Shown here piece by piece: positions 39,105 to 48,615 of a stretch of DNA of 64,000 nt. Below the pieces are notes generated by a model. The model searched no databases, was not told where the DNA came from, and worked only from the letters and a program-made list of their open reading frames with translations. Position 1 is the stretch's first letter. The number at the start of each line of letters is the position of its first letter. Both the position numbers and the translations under genes were made by a program. The DNA comes from Enterobacter sp. ENT03 (GTDB lineage: Bacteria > Pseudomonadota > Gammaproteobacteria > Enterobacterales > Enterobacteriaceae): contig NZ_JAHUXA010000001.1 in NCBI RefSeq assembly GCF_019218745.1, positions 930,001-994,000 of the forward strand, given 5' to 3'.

Positions 39105-39950
39105 TTAAACCCGGTCTGGCGGCAACAGCAGCTCATCGCAGCCGGTATCCAGCGTATAACGCATCACGTCAAACACCCGCGTACCCGCCTTCTTCACCGC
39201 ATCGCTCAGGCTCAGGCCTTTAACGATCCCACTGGCCAGTTCGGCGCAGAACAGATCGCCGGTGCCTTTTAAATCCGTCGCCACCCGCGGATGGGTGATC
39301 ACTTCCACACTATTCGCCGTAACCAATACCACGTGCATGTCGTCGCTGTCGGCCACGCCCGGCGCACTGGTGATAACAATCCATTTCAGCGATTCCGAGA
39401 GCAGCCCTTTGGCGGCGGCAATGGCGCTGTCGTGGTCACGGCAGGATTTACCGGTCAGCACTTCCAGTTCAAAGACGTTCGGCGTCAGCCCCTGCGCCAG
39501 CGGCAGCAAATGCTGACGATAGGCGTCCGGCAGATCCGGCTTGACGTAAATACCGCTGTCGATGTCGCCAATAACCGGATCGACCAGGATCAGCAGATCC
39601 GGATGCTGTGCTTTTAGCGCCGTCAGCCAGCGAGCCAGAATAGCAATCTGCGACGCATTGCCCATATAACCGGTGGTCACCGCGCGCAACTGGCGCAGCG
39701 CATCCCGCTCCTGCAACGCCTGCAGATAACCGCTGAACCACTCGTCAGGGATCACGCCGCCGTAAAAGGTATCGTAGTGCGGAGTATTACTGAGCAGCAC
39801 CGTAGGCACGGCGATTACATTCAAATTGTGGCGCTTGATGGTCGGCACGCCAATGCTGTTACCCACGCTGCCGTACACTACCTGCGACTGCACGGCGACA
39901 ATATCCGCCTGCAATGCTCTGGTTTTATCGTTGAACAACACCATGTTCAT
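39105..39950 (-). CDS. pdxK: PdxK, pyridoxal/pyridoxine kinase
   Basis: This 281-residue ribokinase-fold enzyme corresponds to E. coli PdxK (283). Motifs: [13 protein letters not shown] (substrate lid), [26 protein letters not shown], and the anion-hole motif [17 protein letters not shown] carrying the catalytic Asp. It phosphorylates pyridoxal, pyridoxine and pyridoxamine toward PLP. AAAGGAGG precedes the ATG. It lies 11 bases after cysM on the same strand, so PLP salvage and a PLP enzyme may share a transcript here; in E. coli yfeK and yfeS lie between. Confidence 0.95.
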   Translation of the reverse strand: MNMVLFNDKTRALQADIVAVQSQVVYGSVGNSIGVPTIKRHNLNVIAVPTVLLSNTPHYDTFYGGVIPDEWFSGYLQALQERDALRQLRAVTTGYMGNASQIAILARWLTALKAQHPDLLILVDPVIGDIDSGIYVKPDLPDAYRQHLLPLAQGLTPNVFELEVLTGKSCRDHDSAIAAAKGLLSESLKWIVITSAPGVADSDDMHVVLVTANSVEVITHPRVATDLKGTGDLFCAELASGIVKGLSLSDAVKKAGTRVFDVMRYTLDTGCDELLLPPDRV

Positions 39951-39961
39951 TGTTGCCTCCT

Positions 39962-40873
39962 TTAGATGCCTGAACCCTGAGAATAACTCTCTTCACCAAA
40001 CACGCCGGTGGAGAGATAACGATCGCCGCGATCGCAGATAATTGCCACCACTACCGCGCCCGGCGTGCCCTTTGCCACGCGCAACGCTCCGGCAACCGCC
40101 CCGCCGGAGCTGACGCCGCAGAAGATACCTTCCCGGGTGGCCAGCTCGCGCATGGTATTCTCCGCCTCGCGCTGATGAATATCCAGCACCTCGTCCACCA
40201 GCGCAGCATTAAAGATGCCTGGCATATATTCAGCGGGCCAGCGACGGATGCCGGGAATGCTACTGCCCTCTTCCGGTTGCAGACCAACGATAGTCACCGC
40301 CTTTTCCTGCTCGCGCAGAAAGCGGGATACGCCGGTGATGGTGCCGGTGGTGCCCATGCTGGAGACAAAATGGGTGAGGCGTCCGCCGGTTTGCTGCCAG
40401 ATTTCCGGCCCAGTGGTGGTGTAGTGTGCGTAAGGGTTATCTGTGTTATTGAACTGATCGAGCAGTTTGCCTTCGCCGCGCTGCGCCATTTCCAGCGCCA
40501 GATCACGCGCGCCTTCCATGCCCTGGGCTTTGCTGACGAGGATCAACTCTGCGCCATAGGCACGCATCGCAGCCCGTCGCTCCTGGCTCATGTTGTCTGG
40601 CATCAGCAGTTTCAGGCGATAGCCTTTGAGGGCGGCGATCATCGCCAGGGCAATACCGGTATTACCGCTGGTGGCTTCGATCAGCACGTCGCCGGGTTTG
40701 ATTTCACCGCGTTTTTCCGCCTGGACGATCATCGACAAGGCCGCGCGATCTTTTACCGATCCCGCCGGGTTATTGCCTTCCAGCTTGACCCAGATTTCAC
40801 TGCCATTCGCGGGTGTCATGCGCTGGAGTTTCACCAGCGGCGTATTGCCGATGGTGTCTTCTAATGTATTCAC
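39962..40873 (-). CDS. cysM: CysM, O-acetylserine sulfhydrylase B
   Basis: This 303-residue PLP enzyme is the same length as E. coli CysM. PLP binds the Lys in [13 protein letters not shown] (residue 41), [13 protein letters not shown] is the substrate loop and [12 protein letters not shown] the phosphate loop. It makes cysteine from sulfide or S-sulfocysteine from thiosulfate. The start is GTG at 40873, as in E. coli. In E. coli it follows cysA; here it is more than 5.7 kb from cysA with divergent yfeK and a rhamnosidase cluster between, so it must have another promoter. A REP element lies 20 bases upstream. Confidence 0.95.
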   Translation of the reverse strand: MNTLEDTIGNTPLVKLQRMTPANGSEIWVKLEGNNPAGSVKDRAALSMIVQAEKRGEIKPGDVLIEATSGNTGIALAMIAALKGYRLKLLMPDNMSQERRAAMRAYGAELILVSKAQGMEGARDLALEMAQRGEGKLLDQFNNTDNPYAHYTTTGPEIWQQTGGRLTHFVSSMGTTGTITGVSRFLREQEKAVTIVGLQPEEGSSIPGIRRWPAEYMPGIFNAALVDEVLDIHQREAENTMRELATREGIFCGVSSGGAVAGALRVAKGTPGAVVVAIICDRGDRYLSTGVFGEESYSQGSGI

Positions 40874-40892
40874 AAACGCTGTCCAATAAAAA

Positions 40893-40922
40893 GCCCGGTG
40901 GCGCTACGCTTACCGGGCCTAC
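40893..40922. repeat. REP element between cysM and yfeK
   Basis: GCCCGGTGGCGCTACGC and GCTTACCGGGCCTAC form a typical enterobacterial REP. Its first 24 bases are identical to 41483-41506, on the other side of yfeK. Confidence 0.85.
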
Positions 40923-41100
40923 ATGCATAACCCCGACCTGTACCACCTGGCAACAACAAGATGGCGATAACTTATCAGCCACGCTCATTCAGGTCTATAT
41001 TCAGCACACAGATATTCCCTCATGTTCCCCTACAGTCATGCAACTTATTGCTTATAAAGAGGTCTTACCGGCGATCAATACTTATTAAAGGAATAATGTG

Positions 41101-41481
41101 ATGAAAAAGACTCTATGTGCCATCGTTGCACTCGGCTTAACGCTTCCGGCCTGGGCTAAACTTAACGCCCATGAAGAAGCCCGTATCAACGCTATGCTTG
41201 ACGGGCTGGCACAGAAAAAGGATTTAGTGTTTGTACGCAACGGTGATGCACACAATTGCGAAGAAGCGGTTTCGCATTTGCGCCTGAAACTGGGCAATAC
41301 CCGTAACCGAATTGATACCGCAGAACAATTCATTGATAAGGTGGCATCCTCGTCTTCAATTACCGGTAAACCTTACATTGTAAAGATGCCCGGCAAAGGA
41401 GATGAAAATGCCCAGCCCTATCTGCATATGCTGATCGCCGAAACGGATAAAACGCTGGTCACAGAAGATAAATCACGCTGA
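41101..41481 (+). CDS. yfeK: YfeK, periplasmic DUF5329 protein
   Basis: This 126-residue protein starts with a signal peptide ([19 protein letters not shown]) and the mature part ([20 protein letters not shown], then [20 protein letters not shown]) matches E. coli YfeK closely. Function unknown; periplasmic location is inferred from the signal. AAAGGA precedes the start. Order here is pdxK-cysM-yfeK, against pdxK-yfeK-yfeS-cysM in E. coli; REP copies flank the gene on both sides. yfeS is absent. Confidence 0.9.
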   Translation: MKKTLCAIVALGLTLPAWAKLNAHEEARINAMLDGLAQKKDLVFVRNGDAHNCEEAVSHLRLKLGNTRNRIDTAEQFIDKVASSSSITGKPYIVKMPGKGDENAQPYLHMLIAETDKTLVTEDKSR

Positions 41482-41482
41482 T

Positions 41483-41520
41483 GCCCGGTGGCGCTACGCT
41501 TACCGGCCGCGCCACCCGGC
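41483..41520. repeat. REP element downstream of yfeK
   Basis: The left arm repeats the REP at 40893, then a diverged right arm (GCCGCGCCACCCGGC) closes the palindrome. It sits between convergent yfeK and the rhamnosidase gene. Confidence 0.75.
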
Positions 41521-41531
41521 AAAAGACGTTA

Positions 41532-44186
41532 TTACTCATATTCAGCAAGTAAAAACTCGACGTGATATTCCCCCGAGCCCGTTGTCGCGCACCAGTTTGC
41601 AGAGCCTTGCGTAAATACCAGCCCGCCCGCATCTGTTATCTGGCTCGCCGGAAGCTTCAGCGTAGCGGTAGTGTTCGCCGGGATACGCACACTCAACCGG
41701 ATGCCTTCCCCCACACGACGCCAGTGCACGGCGATTTCGCCATACACCGACTGATACCCGGCCTCGACAAAGGTCACATCGCCGCCCGGCAGCGGGGAGA
41801 TAATCACATGCTTAAAGCCTGGCTGCATCTCGTCGGCTTCAATCCCTGCCACCGCGCGATACAGCCACTCCCCTACCGCGCCATAGGCGTAGTGGTTAAA
41901 CGAGTTCATATCAGGGCTCCACATCGATCCATCGGGCTTGATGCCGTCCCAGTGCTCCCAAATCGTGGTCGCCCCCGCTTTGACCTGATAGAGCCAGGAA
42001 GGGAAATCATCTTTTAACAGCAGCGCCCAGGCCTCTTTCACCCGCCCATTCTGACTCAGCGCATGGCAGAAATACGGCGTGCCAACAAACCCGGTCACCA
42101 GATGGCCGTCATGCTCGTCAAGCAACTCCACCAGTGTGTTGATGGTACGTGCGCGGAACGCTTCCGGCACTAAATCGAAGTACAACGCCAGAATATGCGC
42201 CGTCTGGGTTCGGGCGGTCATCATCCCGTCCGGGGTGAAAAATTCCGCCTGGAAACGTGCGACCACCGCCTGATGTAACGCCCGATAGTTTGCCGCGTCG
42301 TCATCGCGGCCCAGCACCGCCGCTGCACGGGCAAACAGGCCGCTGGAATACGCATAGTACGCCGTGCAGGTCAGCACATCCGGCGTCGCGCCGAAGTAAC
42401 TTCCCTCTTGCGCGTCCAGCGCCACCCAGTCGCCAAATTGCAACTTATAGCGCCAGAGATGGTTATCAGCATGGGCGTGCATGAAATCGATCCACGCCTT
42501 CATGCTCTCATACTGGTTTTCGAGGATGCGGGTATCTCCATACATCAGATATATCGTCCAGGGGTTGATGACCGCCGCATCCGCCCAGGCTGATGACGAA
42601 TGGGTTCCCCCTTCCGCCAGAAAACGATCCGCCTCACAGTGTCCGGTCAGAATATCCGGGATCACATGCGGCACACCGCCCTCCGGCGTCTGGTCAATCA
42701 TCAGATCGGTGAGCCATTTGGCAAAGAAATTGCGCGTCTGCATCAGATAGCTGGCGGTACGGCAGAAAATCTGCGCATCTCCCGTCCAGCCGAGGCGCTC
42801 GTCACGTTGCGGGCAGTCGGTAGGCACATCGACAAAATTGCCCTTCAGCCCCCACAAAATATTGTGATGCAACTGGTTGAGATCGGGGTTTGAGCAGCTA
42901 AAGCGCCCGGTTTGCTGCATGTCTGAATGCAACACAATCGCCTGAAAATCGTCCGCATTCACCTGCCCCGGATAGTGCTCCACCTTCACGTAGCGGAAAC
43001 CCTGAAAGGTAAAATGCGGATGGAAGGTTTCCCTGTCACCGCCCTTCAGGGTGTACTCCACGCGCTGTTTTGCACTGCGCAGGTTATCGAGATAAACGTT
43101 GCCCTGCGCATCCAGCGTTTCAAAATGCCGTAGCACCACATTGTCGCCGGGCTGCCCGCTGACGGTAAATTCGACCCAGCCGCTAAGATTCTGGCCGAAG
43201 TCGATCACCGTGTCGCCTGCGGGGGTGGTGAAAATCGCTTTCGGGCGCAGCGTCTCCTGGCGCTTGACGTGCCCGGCGCCCTGCGCGGTGAGCGCCTGCT
43301 TGTTAAAGCCGATAACGCTAACCGCGCGCCAGGCACCATCTTCAAAATCCGCGTACTGCCAGCCCGCCCTTTCCTGCCGCGCGTCGTAGATTTCGCCGTC
43401 GTAGAGTTCGGAAAACAAAATCGGCGACTCATCTGCACGCCAGCTGGCGTCTGATGCCACCACCTGCCGGGTACCGTCCTGATAATAAATCACGACCTGG
43501 CAGAGCAGCGCCGTCTGTGCGCCGTAGAAATTACGATGGCGCATAAAACCCATATCGCCTTTAAACCACCCCGCGCCCAGCTCAGCGCCAATGGCGTTCA
43601 CACCGCGTTGCAACATAGCGGTGACATCATAGGTTTGATACAGCAAATGTTGCGAATAGCTGGTCCAGCCAGGCGTTAGTTCATGGTCGCCCACCCGCTC
43701 GCCGTTGAGGTACAGGTTGTATAGCCCGAGTGCCGTGACATGGACAAACGCCGAGGCGATGGATTTATCCGTAAGCGAAAACGTGTTCCGCAGCAGGGTC
43801 GCATTCGAGCGGTGCTTATCTTCCGGCGTTTCGGCAGAGATGAACTCAGCCTGCCAGCGAGTATCCCGCATACCGGTTACAAACGTCGCCAGGCGCCAGT
43901 CGCTCTGCTCACCGTGGTTATCTTTGATCCGCACGCGTAAAAAATAACGGGTGGAAGGCGCAAGCGGGATATCTGGCAGCGCGACGTTCATAGAGGCGCT
44001 GCCGTTTACCCAGCCGCTGTCAAAAAGCATGGCCGTAAACGCAGTGTCAGTGCTGCATTGCAGATGCCAGTTTTGCTGCGTCACGTTCCGCCGGTCGCTG
44101 ATGATGTGCCAGCCCAGCAGGGGAAATTCATCCACGCCAGTAAGCGTTTGTTCATAGTTGAGCGTGATTTTCGTTATCGCCAACAT
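41532..44186 (-). CDS. GH78 alpha-L-rhamnosidase, cytoplasmic
   Basis: This 884-residue protein has the bacterial alpha-L-rhamnosidase arrangement. An N-terminal Fn3-like domain (about 1-110) and carbohydrate-binding beta domains (GWTSYSQHLLYQTYDVT near 165) precede the concanavalin-like domain (GDTVIDFGQNLSGWVEF). The (alpha/alpha)6 catalytic barrel from about 440 carries the signature PQRDERLGWTGD (near 458-470), which holds acidic catalytic residues, and TTIWEHWDG (near 745). A beta-sandwich ends the protein. It removes terminal L-rhamnose from glycosides. No signal peptide is present, so substrates must be imported, fitting the MFS gene 10 bases upstream. Confidence 0.9.
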   Translation of the reverse strand: MLAITKITLNYEQTLTGVDEFPLLGWHIISDRRNVTQQNWHLQCSTDTAFTAMLFDSGWVNGSASMNVALPDIPLAPSTRYFLRVRIKDNHGEQSDWRLATFVTGMRDTRWQAEFISAETPEDKHRSNATLLRNTFSLTDKSIASAFVHVTALGLYNLYLNGERVGDHELTPGWTSYSQHLLYQTYDVTAMLQRGVNAIGAELGAGWFKGDMGFMRHRNFYGAQTALLCQVVIYYQDGTRQVVASDASWRADESPILFSELYDGEIYDARQERAGWQYADFEDGAWRAVSVIGFNKQALTAQGAGHVKRQETLRPKAIFTTPAGDTVIDFGQNLSGWVEFTVSGQPGDNVVLRHFETLDAQGNVYLDNLRSAKQRVEYTLKGGDRETFHPHFTFQGFRYVKVEHYPGQVNADDFQAIVLHSDMQQTGRFSCSNPDLNQLHHNILWGLKGNFVDVPTDCPQRDERLGWTGDAQIFCRTASYLMQTRNFFAKWLTDLMIDQTPEGGVPHVIPDILTGHCEADRFLAEGGTHSSSAWADAAVINPWTIYLMYGDTRILENQYESMKAWIDFMHAHADNHLWRYKLQFGDWVALDAQEGSYFGATPDVLTCTAYYAYSSGLFARAAAVLGRDDDAANYRALHQAVVARFQAEFFTPDGMMTARTQTAHILALYFDLVPEAFRARTINTLVELLDEHDGHLVTGFVGTPYFCHALSQNGRVKEAWALLLKDDFPSWLYQVKAGATTIWEHWDGIKPDGSMWSPDMNSFNHYAYGAVGEWLYRAVAGIEADEMQPGFKHVIISPLPGGDVTFVEAGYQSVYGEIAVHWRRVGEGIRLSVRIPANTTATLKLPASQITDAGGLVFTQGSANWCATTGSGEYHVEFLLAEYE

Positions 44187-44196
44187 ACTCTGTTCC

Positions 44197-45486
44197 TCAT
44201 CCTTTCACTTGGTGTAAATCCGCGTGCTGTACCTCATGCACAGCACTGGCTTCATGACTGAATTCGTTGCGTTGCTGGCCGCGAAAGCACAGCCAGCCGA
44301 CAAACAGGCCAAAGGCCACGATGGAAGATAAAATGGTGTAGAGCACCACTGGCCCGGCATCGAGCAACACCGGGGTGACAAAGGCCAGCACGCCGCAGGA
44401 GAGTCGGGACAGACCGACAATCGCCCCTTGCGCGGTGGATCGCAGCATGGTGGGGAAGGACTCCTGCGACCAGACTTTCATGATGCCTTCAAACGCCAGC
44501 CCGCTGCCGATGGCGGTAAACAGCAGGCAGCAGAACCAGGAGAGCGGCGAAAAGCTCAGCAGCACCGGCATAAAAAATCCCCCGGCAAAAAAGAATGCGC
44601 CAATGACGTAAACAAACATTCTTTTCGAGGTATCGACCACTTTCATAAATAACAGGCCAGAGAGCACGCCCACCGGCATCAGCAGCAGATTCCACAGCGA
44701 ATTTTTCTCGACCGTAATACCGACGACGTTAACTGCCACATAGGTGCCAAACTGCCCGCCGGTATTCGCCGCCAGGTTGGTAAAGGAGTAAAACAGGCAC
44801 AGGGCGATAAACGGCCAGATATATTTCCCACGCAGCAAATCTTTAAACGCGGCTTTCTGCGCACGCACGGTGCTCACGCCGCGTCTGCGCTCGTCGCGGG
44901 CGATTAGCCACATCTCAGATTCCGGGATCGACCAGCGCAGGATCAAAAGCGTTGCCGCCACGATGCCCACGTGCAGATACATAATCTGCGCACCCAACGC
45001 CCCCCAACCGCCAACCACGGCGGAAATCGCCATCGTGGTGCCGATGCCGAGCGTCCACAGCAGGTTGGATAAGCCGATAATTTTGCCCCGGTTTTTCTCC
45101 GTTGCCGCTTCGGCGATGGTGGCAAGTGACACAGGCAGATCGGCCCCCGTCGCCAGCCCAACCAACAGCGTCCCGACAAAAAGTAACGGGAATATTTTGC
45201 CAAACGCCAGCAGCAGCGTACCGATGACGATCATCGCCATGGTGGCAATAAAGACTTTCCGCCTGCCAAAACAATCCCCCATCCGTCCGCCAAAAAACGC
45301 ACCGAGGGCGATACTTAAGGTCAATATGCCGGAAAGAATGCCTATTTCAGAGGACGTCGTACCGATAGCTTTTTGATATATCACCAGCGCCGTACCATTT
45401 GAAACAATGGCGGCAGAATCAATATAAGAGGCCATTCCCGAAACAACACCCACGTACCATGGATTTGGCTGGGTCATTTTATTCAT
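44197..45486 (-). CDS. MFS transporter, probably for rhamnosides
   Basis: This 429-residue twelve-span protein belongs to the sugar-porter-like MFS group. GGRMGDCFGRRKVF is the classic motif between spans 2 and 3; the second-half equivalent is less clear. SVDSAAI-like beginnings (GMASYIDSAAIVSNG) and PESEMWLIARDERRR, at the central loop, resemble the sugar transporter family. The start at 45486 follows GGGAG; a reading from 45501 is possible. It lies directly upstream of the GH78 gene and 45 bases after the AraC gene, so it likely imports the rhamnosidase substrate. Substrate is inference. Confidence 0.82.
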   Translation of the reverse strand: MNKMTQPNPWYVGVVSGMASYIDSAAIVSNGTALVIYQKAIGTTSSEIGILSGILTLSIALGAFFGGRMGDCFGRRKVFIATMAMIVIGTLLLAFGKIFPLLFVGTLLVGLATGADLPVSLATIAEAATEKNRGKIIGLSNLLWTLGIGTTMAISAVVGGWGALGAQIMYLHVGIVAATLLILRWSIPESEMWLIARDERRRGVSTVRAQKAAFKDLLRGKYIWPFIALCLFYSFTNLAANTGGQFGTYVAVNVVGITVEKNSLWNLLLMPVGVLSGLLFMKVVDTSKRMFVYVIGAFFFAGGFFMPVLLSFSPLSWFCCLLFTAIGSGLAFEGIMKVWSQESFPTMLRSTAQGAIVGLSRLSCGVLAFVTPVLLDAGPVVLYTILSSIVAFGLFVGWLCFRGQQRNEFSHEASAVHEVQHADLHQVKG

Positions 45487-45531
45487 AATGCTGACTCCCA
45501 TTCCTTGTATCAGACAATCAATGAAAATAAG

Positions 45532-46389
45532 TTATGCGCCTTCAACCGGACGACTTAACTGACGTTCCTGGCTGGGCGTTCGTGAAAAATTCTTTTTATA
45601 CAATTCAGTTAAATACGCGGCATTAATAAAGCCGCAGTCACTGGCGATATTTTTAATGGCTAAATCGGTGGTCCGCAGTTTATCTTTGGCTTTTAACAAA
45701 CGGTAAGTTTGCTGGAACTTCTCCGGCGTGGTTCCGGTGTATTCCTTAAAAAGGCGGTACATGGTGCGCTGGGAAAGCCCCGCCATTTCACCCACGCTCA
45801 CCCAGGGAACCGACTGCGAATAATGTTTGCGGATATAATTGAGGATAAACAGCACACCTTTCTCCCCGGTATTACCCCGCCCCTGTTTGTGATCGAGAGT
45901 ACGGCTGAGCGTACTCAAAATGCCGAGCAGCAGCGATTCCGTCAGCGCAAAGTAAGCGCGGTCGAAGCTGTCATCGCGGCAGTCGCTGATCCCCTGCGCC
46001 AGCGCGACGATCCGGCTTAACGCCTCTTCGCTTAACGGGTGATAGCCGGTGGTGAACGGGACGGTATGCTTTTTTATGGTCGCCAGCAGCGGCGCAATAT
46101 CCTTGAGAAAATAAAACGGCGTCTGCTTGTGAAACAGAATATTGATAATCGATAAATCACAGGTGGCATCGTAATAATGAACATCATTCGCTGACACGAA
46201 AAAGAAATCGCCCTGATGAATTAATTCCGTCTGATCGTTAATAACGTGAAAACCGCAGCCGTGAATGACAATCACCAGCTCATCAAATTCATGCCCGTGA
46301 ATATCCGCCATCGCCTGATTATTTAATTGAAAAAGACAAAAAGCATGGGTGTCCGACAAGAAAAAATCCTGACTTTGTTTAATATCCAT
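45532..46389 (-). CDS. AraC-family regulator of the rhamnosidase cluster
   Basis: This 285-residue protein has a cupin sensor domain at the N-terminus (HGHEFDELVIVIHGCGFHVIND, in part, and QGDFFFVSANDVHYY) as in RhaS/RhaR. The C-terminal double helix-turn-helix (about 180-275) is VGEMAGLSQRTMYRLFKEY, then IASDCGFINAAYLTELYKKNF. The start at 46389 has AGGAG upstream. It is the first gene of a minus-strand run with the MFS and rhamnosidase genes, so it probably activates them in response to L-rhamnose or a rhamnoside. Its base composition is visibly more AT-rich than its neighbours. Confidence 0.83.
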   Translation of the reverse strand: MDIKQSQDFFLSDTHAFCLFQLNNQAMADIHGHEFDELVIVIHGCGFHVINDQTELIHQGDFFFVSANDVHYYDATCDLSIINILFHKQTPFYFLKDIAPLLATIKKHTVPFTTGYHPLSEEALSRIVALAQGISDCRDDSFDRAYFALTESLLLGILSTLSRTLDHKQGRGNTGEKGVLFILNYIRKHYSQSVPWVSVGEMAGLSQRTMYRLFKEYTGTTPEKFQQTYRLLKAKDKLRTTDLAIKNIASDCGFINAAYLTELYKKNFSRTPSQERQLSRPVEGA

Positions 46390-46576
46390 ATTTTCGGCGC
46401 TCCTGGTAACAGGTATTACCATGTATGCGTTTAATTAGAACGTATTATTTATGACAAGTCATTACGATGACCTGGCAGTGGAGTGAAAGTCAGTGTGACC
46501 TTACCTGCATTTTTCGTGTGCAGAGGAAATAAAAAAAGCGACCGGATGGTCGCTTCGTGCGGGGTGCAGTTCATTT

Positions 46577-46646
46577 GCCGGGCGGCGCATTCGCTTGCCC
46601 GGCCTACGTGAGTTTGTAGGCCCGGTAAGCGAATGCGCCACCGGGC
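46577..46646. repeat. BIME (two inverted REP units) between cysA and the rhamnosidase cluster
   Basis: GCCGGGCGGCGCATTCGC followed by TTGCCCGGCCTAC is matched by an inverted copy GTAGGCCCGGTAAGCGAATG then CGCCACCGGGC. The two REP units face each other across nine bases. Confidence 0.88.
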
Positions 46647-46655
46647 ATTACGTCG

Positions 46656-47750
46656 TCAGGCAGATTCCGCCAGCGCCAGTTCTTCGTGATTTTCGATACG
46701 CTCGCTGCCGTGATACAGGCGCGCATGTTGCAGGCCGACAAACAGACGTTCGCCGCGCACCGGGGCGTCATCCCCCTGCAACACCACAGACAGCGGCTCG
46801 TCATACCAGCCCAGCGGCTGCACCACCAGTTGCGTGTAGTGCCCTTTTGGACTCGCTTCGATAACCTGTACCGGTAACGGTGAATCCAGACTGGTGCGAC
46901 GGCTGATGTCCACTTCCCACGGACGCAGGAACAGATCGACTTCTCCCTGATGCGCCGGGGTGTACCCCAGCGGCCAGCGGTGCGCGCCGACGTGGAACTG
47001 CCCGCCGCGTACGGTGCCCTTCAGACGGTTCACTTCGCCCATAAACTCCAGCACAAAGCGGGTCGCCGGTTCGCGCCACACCTGCTCCGGCACGTCTACC
47101 TGCTCGATATTTCCCTGACTCATCACCACCACGCGATCCGCGACTTCCATCGCCTCTTCCTGATCGTGGGTCACGAACACGCTGGTGAATTTCAGCTCTT
47201 CGTGCAACTGACGCAGCCAGCGGCGCAGCTCTTTACGCACCTGCGCATCCAGCGCGCCGAACGGTTCGTCGAGCAGCAAAATTTGCGGATCCGGTGCCAG
47301 TGCGCGGGCCAGCGCCACGCGCTGTTTCTGCCCGCCGGACAGCTGCGCCGGATAGCGATCGGCAAGGTGCGACAGCTGCACCATCTCCAGTAATTTAGTC
47401 ACTTTCGCTTTGATGGCCGCGGCATCCGGGCGCACGCGCCGCGGCAGTACCGTCAGGCCAAAGGCGATATTGTCGAACACCGTCATATGGCGGAACAGCG
47501 CGTAATGCTGGAACACGAAACCGACTTTACGATCGCGGGCATGCAGACGACTGACGTCGGTGCCCTGAAAACGGATACGGCCGCTGGACTGATGCTCCAG
47601 CCCGGCAATAATGCGCAGCAGCGTGGTTTTCCCGGAGCCGGACGGCCCCAGCAGCGCCACCATTTGTCCAGAAGGAATATCCAGCGAGATGTCATTCAGC
47701 ACCTGGGTGCGACCAAATGACTTCTTAATGTTGGCGATCTCAATGCTCAT
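46656..47750 (-). CDS. cysA: CysA, ATPase of the sulfate/thiosulfate ABC transporter
   Basis: This 364-residue ABC ATPase corresponds to E. coli CysA (365). Walker A is GPSGSGKTT, the Q loop FVFQHYALF, the signature [15 protein letters not shown], and Walker [14 protein letters not shown]; a C-terminal TOBE-like regulatory domain follows. The start ATG at 47750 has GGAGGA upstream and overlaps the cysW end by 11 bases. It is the last gene of the cysPUWA run here; cysM, which follows in E. coli, has moved. Confidence 0.97.
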   Translation of the reverse strand: MSIEIANIKKSFGRTQVLNDISLDIPSGQMVALLGPSGSGKTTLLRIIAGLEHQSSGRIRFQGTDVSRLHARDRKVGFVFQHYALFRHMTVFDNIAFGLTVLPRRVRPDAAAIKAKVTKLLEMVQLSHLADRYPAQLSGGQKQRVALARALAPDPQILLLDEPFGALDAQVRKELRRWLRQLHEELKFTSVFVTHDQEEAMEVADRVVVMSQGNIEQVDVPEQVWREPATRFVLEFMGEVNRLKGTVRGGQFHVGAHRWPLGYTPAHQGEVDLFLRPWEVDISRRTSLDSPLPVQVIEASPKGHYTQLVVQPLGWYDEPLSVVLQGDDAPVRGERLFVGLQHARLYHGSERIENHEELALAESA

Positions 47751-48615
47751 GATGTTCCTCCTGTTGCGCGCGTTTTTCCTGATTATGCAAACGCCACTGC
47801 AACCCACTCTTTAAAAACAGGGTCAAAATAGCCATTAACGTCAGCAGGGCGGCGGCGGTAAACGAGCCAACCGTGTTGTAATCCTGCTCCAGTAACTCTA
47901 TCTGTAACGGCAGCGACAGCGTTTCACCGCGGATCGAGCCGGATACCACCGACACCGCGCCGAACTCACCGATGGCGCGGGCGTTGGTCAGCACCACGCC
48001 GTACAGCAACGCCCAGCGAATATTGGGTAAGGTCACGCGGCGGAACATCTGCCAGCCGGATGCGCCGAGTAAAATTGCCGCCTCATCTTCGTGGCTGCCC
48101 TGGCTCAGCATCACCGGCACCAGCTCGCGCACCACAAAGGGACAGGTCACGAAAATCGTCACCAGCACCATGCCGGGCCAGGCAAACATGATTTGCAGAT
48201 TATGTTCATCCAGCCAGCCGCCGAGCGGGCCGTTGGAGCCGTAAAACAGCAGATAGACTAAACCTGCCACGACCGGCGAGACGGCGAACGGAATATCCAG
48301 CAGGGTCAGCAGCAACTGGCGGCCCGGAAAATCAAAGCGCGTCACCAGCCAGGCCAGCAGGATGCCGAACACCAGGTTTACCGGCACGGTGATCAGCGCA
48401 ATCATTACCGTCAGCCAGATGGCGTGCAGCATGTCCGGATTGGCCAGGTTTTGCAGCACGGGCATCAGGCCTTTGCTGAAAGCCTGCACAAAGATGTAGA
48501 TCATCGGCACCAGCAGGATAAACGCGGAAACGATCATCCCGGTGCCGATCAAAAACCATTTGCCCCAGTTGATGCGGGGCGCGTCAATGCGTTTCAATTG
48601 TGTAACGTCCGCCAT
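47740..48615 (-). CDS. cysW: CysW, sulfate/thiosulfate ABC transporter permease
   Basis: This 291-residue permease is the same length as E. coli CysW. Six hydrophobic segments surround the EAA loop ([27 protein letters not shown], in part), which contacts CysA. It shares the membrane channel with CysU. Its ATG overlaps the cysU stop codon by one base, so translation is coupled. Confidence 0.97.
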   Translation of the reverse strand: MADVTQLKRIDAPRINWGKWFLIGTGMIVSAFILLVPMIYIFVQAFSKGLMPVLQNLANPDMLHAIWLTVMIALITVPVNLVFGILLAWLVTRFDFPGRQLLLTLLDIPFAVSPVVAGLVYLLFYGSNGPLGGWLDEHNLQIMFAWPGMVLVTIFVTCPFVVRELVPVMLSQGSHEDEAAILLGASGWQMFRRVTLPNIRWALLYGVVLTNARAIGEFGAVSVVSGSIRGETLSLPLQIELLEQDYNTVGSFTAAALLTLMAILTLFLKSGLQWRLHNQEKRAQQEEHHEH

